Shown: one piece after another, positions 14,625-17,214 of the stretch
Layout of the letters: each line of letters opens with the position of its first letter
Numbering within the stretch: position 1 is the stretch's first letter
DNA from: Planctomycetota bacterium
Lineage (GTDB): Bacteria > Planctomycetota > Planctomycetia > Pirellulales > Lacipirellulaceae
Length of the DNA stretch: 17,214 nucleotides
Reading direction: 5' to 3'
Assembly (NCBI GenBank): GCA_022614705.1
Contig: JAKEIB010000346.1
Span: forward strand, 1-17,214
Notes under the pieces: model-generated
What the model was told of the DNA's origin: nothing
The model's database searches: none
What the model saw: the letters and a program-made list of their open reading frames with translations, nothing else
Program-made: the position numbers and the translations under genes

Positions 14625-15632
14625 CTACTGCCAAGCGGATTGCTTCGCGCTGGCCAGCACGCGCTCGATGACGCGCATGTTGGCCACGGCGTCGGCCAGC
14701 GGCGTGGGGGGTGGCGTGTCGCCCTGGATCGCGCGGGCGAAGGCGTCGGCCTGAAGCGTGTATTGGTCGCACATCTCGAAGGCGACCTCTTCGATTGGCG
14801 TGAGGGGCTTGGTGCCGATTTGCACCCAGGCGCGGCAGGGGCGATCAGACGGCGCGTTGAAGGGGATTTCAATCTCGAGTCGGCCGGAGGTGCCGAAAAT
14901 GCTTACCCGCTGGTGCGGCACGAGCTGCGTGGCGCAGGTGAACGTGGCCGTGCCCTGGAAAAATTCGAGCGTGGCCGACACCAGCCGGTCGATTTTCAGG
15001 ACCGGATCGCGCTCGATGTGGCCCAGCACGCGCTGCGGTTCGGCGTCGAAGATGAACCGCGAGAGCGAGATCGGATAACAGCCGATGTCCATCAGCGCGC
15101 CGCCGCCGATATCGGCCTGGTTGCGGATGTTTTGCGGGTCGTCGTTGTAGTAGGAAAAGTGCGTGTGGATCGTGCGCAGCTGGCCGATCCGCCCCTCGCG
15201 GACAAACTGCTGGGCCGCTTGCCACTGTGGGTGAAAACGATACATGAAGGCTTCGATCACCTTCAGCTTCGGGTGAGCGGCCGCCGCCCCGGCGAGCTGC
15301 TCCGCTTCGGCGACGGTCAGCCCGATCGGCTTCTCACACAGCACGTGCTTTTTGGCGGAGAGTGCCCGCATCGACCAGCGGACGTGCAAATGATTCGGCA
15401 GCGGGATGTAGACGGCGTCCACGTTTCGATCGGCGAGCAACTCCTGATACGATGCGTAGGCCCTCTCAATCTCCAAGTCCTTGGCGGCCGCCTTGGCCCG
15501 CCCCATGTCGCGCGAAGCAATTGCCGTGACGACGCCGAACTGGCTGTGCTTAATCGCCGGAATGACCTTCTCGCGGCCGATCTTCGCGGTACTCAAAACG
15601 CCCCAGCGGATTTTGTCCATGGTTTGTGTCAT
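14625..15632 (-). CDS. Gfo/Idh/MocA family oxidoreductase
   Basis: From the ATG at 15632 the product has 335 residues, normal for this NAD(P)-dependent sugar/polyol dehydrogenase family. The N-terminal Rossmann domain (IRWGVLSTAKIGREKVIPAI, VTAIASRD) carries CEKPIGLTVAEAEQL, with the EKP motif at 100-102. The C-terminal domain has YYNDDPQNIRNQADIGGGAL and MDIGCYPI, with D182 and Y186 at the usual catalytic positions. The WGVLSTAKIG opening resembles the dimeric dihydrodiol/xylose dehydrogenase branch; the substrate is unknown. A longer frame to 15716 exists, but its extra residues are encoded by repeat copy B and an adjacent repeat, so it is rejected. ATG 15620 is also possible. The gene is bracketed by inverted copies of one repeat. 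Confidence 0.9.
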   Translation of the reverse strand: MTQTMDKIRWGVLSTAKIGREKVIPAIKHSQFGVVTAIASRDMGRAKAAAKDLEIERAYASYQELLADRNVDAVYIPLPNHLHVRWSMRALSAKKHVLCEKPIGLTVAEAEQLAGAAAAHPKLKVIEAFMYRFHPQWQAAQQFVREGRIGQLRTIHTHFSYYNDDPQNIRNQADIGGGALMDIGCYPISLSRFIFDAEPQRVLGHIERDPVLKIDRLVSATLEFFQGTATFTCATQLVPHQRVSIFGTSGRLEIEIPFNAPSDRPCRAWVQIGTKPLTPIEEVAFEMCDQYTLQADAFARAIQGDTPPPTPLADAVANMRVIERVLASAKQSAWQ

Positions 15633-15640
15633 AGCAAGAT

Positions 15641-15666
15641 TGACCACGGAGGCACAGAGGGCACCG
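15641..15666. repeat. Short dispersed repeat, ACCACGGAGGCACAGAGG type
   Basis: TGACCACGGAGGCACAGAGG followed by GCAC is closely similar to 16781-16807 (TAACCACGGAGGGCACGAGG, then ACACGGAG). I recognise 'AACCACGGAGGCAC.GAGGACACGGAG' as a frequent intergenic repeat in planctomycete and other genomes, from memory. This copy lies between repeat copy B and the oxidoreductase start. Confidence 0.6.
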
Positions 15667-15671
15667 TCTTT

Positions 15672-15729
15672 GTAGCTGGGGTCTGTGACCCCGGCGACGC
15701 CTGCAGCCGGCCTCACAGAGGCCAGCTAC
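15672..15729. repeat. Twin-palindrome repeat, copy B (inverted relative to copy A)
   Basis: The arms 15672-15695 (containing GGGGTC-TGT-GACCCC) and 15706-15729 (containing GGCCTC-ACA-GAGGCC) are exact reverse complements of copy A's arms at 14541-14613, in opposite orientation. Copy B fills most of the 107-base gap between the methyltransferase-like gene (stop at 15740) and the oxidoreductase start on the same strand, so it may terminate or attenuate read-through. Confidence 0.9.
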
Positions 15730-15739
15730 AGGATGATGA

Positions 15740-16363
15740 TCAAAACCAGGGGGAATAGCGGCCGACACGAGTGCAGTAGTCGCGGAATACGTCGCCGAAT
15801 CGCCGGTCGAGGAATCGCTCCTCGCGGCGAGTGATGCCGTGGACCAAGGCGATGAGCGCCACGGCCATTAACAGGAAGATCACACGGCCGTGAATCAGAA
15901 ACGCGCCGACGATGATGAGATAGAACGCCGTATAGATTGGGTTGCGCGTCCAGTTGAAGAGGCCGGTGGTCACCAGCGGCGCTGGCTGGTCGCGGTCGAT
16001 TCCAATCCGCCAGGACGTGTCCATCGAGCGGACCGCGACGGCAAATAGCATAGGCGCGGTGACGATTAGCATCGCGCCCACGATTTTGATCGGCATGGCG
16101 TCGAAAAGCTTCGTGTTCAGCCAATCGGGCAACCACGCCAACGACAACGGCCAGGCCTCGGCCAGCAGCAAATAGAACCAAAATGAGAAAACGACAATGA
16201 TAAGCGTGTCGTAAAGCAAATCGCGCCGCGGTCGCCGCCAATCGACGACAACCACGCGCAGCCCGCGCCGATGCATGGCGGCAGCCCGCAGCTTGGCGGC
16301 CACCATCATCGCAGCCATCATCAGCGGCGGCAGCCAGGCCAAGATGCGGTCGAACGGCATCAT
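15740..16363 (-). CDS. Isoprenylcysteine carboxyl methyltransferase-like (ICMT/PEMT) membrane protein
   Basis: This 207-residue polytopic membrane protein has about five membrane segments (residues 8-28, 50-70, 92-112, 145-158, 160-178). The C-terminal half carries the ICMT/PEMT signature: LVTTGLFNWTRNPIYTAFYL (G134, R140-N-P-Y144) and TRREERFLDRRFGDVFRDYC ending in GRYSPWF. The two E residues of REE and the R-N-P-x-Y motif form the S-adenosylmethionine site in this superfamily. Bacterial members methylate lipids or small hydrophobic molecules; the substrate here is unknown. There is no clear ribosome binding site; the first two codons are both ATG. A probable RNA gene with its own terminator lies directly upstream, so this gene needs a separate promoter or depends on read-through. 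Confidence 0.85.
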   Translation of the reverse strand: MMPFDRILAWLPPLMMAAMMVAAKLRAAAMHRRGLRVVVVDWRRPRRDLLYDTLIIVVFSFWFYLLLAEAWPLSLAWLPDWLNTKLFDAMPIKIVGAMLIVTAPMLFAVAVRSMDTSWRIGIDRDQPAPLVTTGLFNWTRNPIYTAFYLIIVGAFLIHGRVIFLLMAVALIALVHGITRREERFLDRRFGDVFRDYCTRVGRYSPWF

Positions 16364-16450
16364 TACGTTGTGTCGGTAATCAGGCGGATAGCCGTCTGGT
16401 TAACGGCAACACTCGCGGCAACTTAACAGGCATTCATGGTGGTGTGAATT

Positions 16451-16489
16451 AAAAAGAAGGGGATCCCCTCCGGGTTGTTTACTCCGGAG
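16451..16489 (-). terminator. Intrinsic terminator of the putative RNA gene
   Basis: On the - strand CTCCGG (16489-16484) can pair with CCGGAG (16473-16468). It overlaps the palindrome AGGGGATCCCCT (16469-16458), which is followed directly by TCTTTTT ending at 16451. A GC-rich hairpin plus a T run fits Rho-independent termination. It ends about 88 bases before the next gene's start. Confidence 0.7.
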
Positions 16490-16706
16490 CTCTGCGCACA
16501 TGGTCCCAGGTCACGTCAGGGCGTCCCTTGGGGACGACTTATCTGAGCAGCACGCAGACACATTGGATTTCCGCTTGCGCAACACTTCCAACCCCATGGG
16601 AGCGTTTCCCCGCGACTTACCATGTTTCAGGGCACGGGTCGAAACGCGAGTCTTGTTGAAAGGGCGGTTCCTAACACGTCATTTGTCGAGGCCTGTTGAC
16701 CATGCG
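16451..16706 (-). ncRNA. Putative structured non-coding RNA, class unknown
   Basis: This is about 256 nt transcribed leftward from a near-consensus promoter to an intrinsic terminator. The predicted first bases CGCATGGTC (16706-16698) pair with GACCATGTG (16505-16497), nine pairs with one G-U, and CAGG (16695-16692) continues with CCTG (16510-16507), giving a closing stem at the 5' end. Inside are CATGG...CCATG enclosing GCG-GGGAAA-CGC (about 16622-16592), TTGGA...TCCAA (about 16595-16562) and CGTCCC-CAA-GGGACG (16536-16522). TCTGCG (16558-16553) can also pair with CGCAGA (16496-16491), which would compete or make a pseudoknot. Frames on this strand are short, the longest ATG frame noted being about 35 codons. 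I find no hallmark of SRP RNA, tmRNA, RNase P or a common riboswitch; 6S RNA cannot be excluded. Confidence 0.6.
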
Positions 16707-16712
16707 AGTGCC

Positions 16713-16741
16713 ACTATAACCAATTAGTGTACAAATGTCAA
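16713..16741 (-). promoter_or_regulatory. Near-consensus sigma-70 promoter
   Basis: On the - strand TTGACA (16741-16736), a 17-bp spacer and TATAGT (16718-16713) give eleven of twelve consensus bases with optimal spacing. It lies in a locally AT-rich patch unlike the surrounding GC-rich DNA. The predicted +1 is about 16706, exactly where the closing stem of the putative RNA begins. It is the best sigma-70 match I noticed in the window. Confidence 0.8.
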
Positions 16742-16780
16742 TATGAGGATCTGGACACTTCGGAAAAAAGGCCGGAAAGT

Positions 16781-16810
16781 TAACCACGGAGGGCACGAGG
16801 ACACGGAGTT
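16781..16810. repeat. Short dispersed repeat, AACCACGGAGGGCACGAGG type
   Basis: This is a second copy of the ACCACGGAGG(G)CAC motif seen at 15641-15666, here extended by ACACGGAGTT. It lies between the promoter of the putative RNA and the stop of the small antitoxin-like gene, where a toxin gene might otherwise be expected. Confidence 0.6.
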
Positions 16811-16827
16811 GTTGTGCGGCAGGGTCG

Positions 16828-17001
16828 CTACACCCTGTCTTCTTTTCGCTCGGCGTAGCGACGATGGGCTTCGACGAGCACAGCGTCCATATCGAGGTCG
16901 TTGACTTCGCCGCGATCGACTTGATCGAACGCGACTTGTAGTTCGCGGCGTAAGTAGTCGTCGTGGAGACGATAATCATCGCTGAAGCCATAGCTAGTCA
17001 T
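16828..17001 (-). CDS. 57-residue antitoxin-like (ParD-tail-like) protein
   Basis: The frame from ATG 17001 to TAG at 16830-16828 encodes 57 residues: MTSYGFSDDYRLHDDYLRRE, LQVAFDQVDRGEVNDLDMDA, VLVEAHRRYAERKEDRV. The helix-turn-acidic pattern 'REL..A.DQ.DRGE...LDMDA...EAHRRYA' resembles the C-terminal, toxin-binding part of ParD/CopG-type antitoxins, but the N-terminal DNA-binding strand is absent or minimal. No strong ribosome binding site is seen. It begins 24 bases after the DUF104 gene on the same strand. A ParE-type toxin gene would be expected next, but only a repeat and the RNA promoter follow. The assignment rests on pattern resemblance only. Confidence 0.5.
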   Translation of the reverse strand: MTSYGFSDDYRLHDDYLRRELQVAFDQVDRGEVNDLDMDAVLVEAHRRYAERKEDRV

Positions 17002-17025
17002 TGCATGCTGCCATGGGCCTAGAGA

Positions 17026-17214
17026 TCAAGGCTGATGCTCGTTGTGACGTTCGGCGACATCGTGTTCGCCGGAGTTAAAACGCAAATCCATGACCTCATA
17101 GACAGCATCCAATGCGCTGTCGACGTCCTTGGCTATGATACGAACTTCGAATCGCACCCTGGTTCCTTCGGCAATATCCACGGGTTCTAGTGGACGGAAA
17201 ACGCCGTTTTCATA
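17026..17214 (-). CDS. DUF104 / AF2212-like antitoxin family protein (5' end outside the window)
   Basis: The frame is open from the right edge to a TGA at 17028-17026 and gives 62 residues beginning YENGVFRPLEPVDIAEGTRV. The motif Y-E-N-G-V-x-R-P-L-E-P-x-D-x-x-E-G-x-R-V is the hallmark of the AF2212/DUF104 small antitoxin family, usually paired with a PIN-domain ribonuclease toxin. Probably only a few N-terminal residues are missing. The second half (VRIIAKDVDSALDAVYEVMD, then NSGEHDVAERHNEHQP) is longer than the simple family core. No PIN toxin lies downstream; another antitoxin-like small gene does, 24 bases away. Confidence 0.7.
   Translation of the reverse strand, partial: YENGVFRPLEPVDIAEGTRVRFEVRIIAKDVDSALDAVYEVMDLRFNSGEHDVAERHNEHQP

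Noticed and set aside
13735..14772. 345-codon frame on the - strand across the YbaK gene and the gap
   Set aside because: Arginine/histidine/proline-rich antisense shadow without domains; the YbaK gene on the other strand has clear family motifs and a ribosome binding site.
14625..15716. Longer start (15716) for the oxidoreductase
   Set aside because: The added N-terminal residues are translated from repeat copy B and an adjacent dispersed repeat and do not belong to the family fold.
16451..16706. Assignment of the RNA to SRP RNA, tmRNA, RNase P RNA or a common riboswitch
   Set aside because: Conserved cores I would expect (GGAAGGAAGCAG-like SRP tip, tmRNA 3' end, GAGGAAAGTCC of RNase P) are absent; 6S RNA was considered from a GCGCAAGCGG segment but the overall fold is not clearly a single bulged rod.
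16500..16727. 75-codon + strand frame antisense to the putative RNA
   Set aside because: It crosses the - strand promoter and RNA stems; no ribosome binding site, and the symmetry of RNA stems explains an open frame.
16671..16991. 106-codon - strand frame overlapping the 57-residue gene
   Set aside because: Low-complexity Ser/Thr/Lys start and it reads through a dispersed repeat and the promoter; the overlapping 57-residue frame has better protein character.

Overview
The window looks like a chromosomal segment of a Planctomycetota bacterium, most likely a Pirellulales relative. The DNA is GC-rich. It holds small proteins of types I associate with this phylum: an N-terminal RFSLLGLLMFVTLVAVV membrane segment, an 80-residue protein with FFGPQQVDSQIRQAIQFCWM, and a large zinc-ribbon/acidic/single-membrane-segment protein. 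Its intergenic gaps are filled with short hairpin-forming repeats. Lineage is an inference from these features; no rRNA or marker gene is present.

Left edge (1-1007, + strand): the tail of an unidentified gene, then a compact cluster of small accessory genes. These are a short ORF with no usual start codon, a DUF2283 protein joined to it by an ATGA overlap, a HicB-like protein whose C-terminus looks damaged, and a small membrane protein overlapping that damaged end. Next (1081-5714, - strand): a complete Xer-type tyrosine recombinase, an 80-residue conserved hypothetical, a lipoprotein with a long acidic segment, a small membrane protein, a nucleotidyltransferase with its small companion gene (a toxin-antitoxin-like arrangement), and a BshB1-type deacetylase.

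Middle (5885-12643): a small lipoprotein, an M32 carboxypeptidase, an 80-residue hypothetical, a lysine/alanine-rich basic mini-protein (- strand), the large zinc-ribbon membrane protein, the alpha (NAD-binding) subunit of proton-translocating transhydrogenase without its membrane subunits, and a small membrane protein. Right part (12658-17214): a hemolysin III/PAQR membrane protein, a YbaK-type aminoacyl-tRNA deacylase, a Gfo/Idh/MocA oxidoreductase bracketed by inverted copies of one repeat, an isoprenylcysteine-methyltransferase-like membrane enzyme, and two small antitoxin-like genes at the edge.

Most protein genes here are housekeeping or accessory and do not form one pathway. The most notable non-protein signal is at 16451-16741 on the - strand. 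A near-consensus sigma-70 promoter (TTGACA, 17 bp, TATAGT) is followed by about 256 nt of structured, apparently non-coding sequence with a closing stem at the predicted 5' end and an intrinsic terminator. It looks like an independent non-coding RNA gene, and I cannot assign it to a known class. A second theme is a set of 'twin palindrome' elements of several sequence families in most of the longer gaps; one of them appears to have entered the 5' end of a lipoprotein gene.
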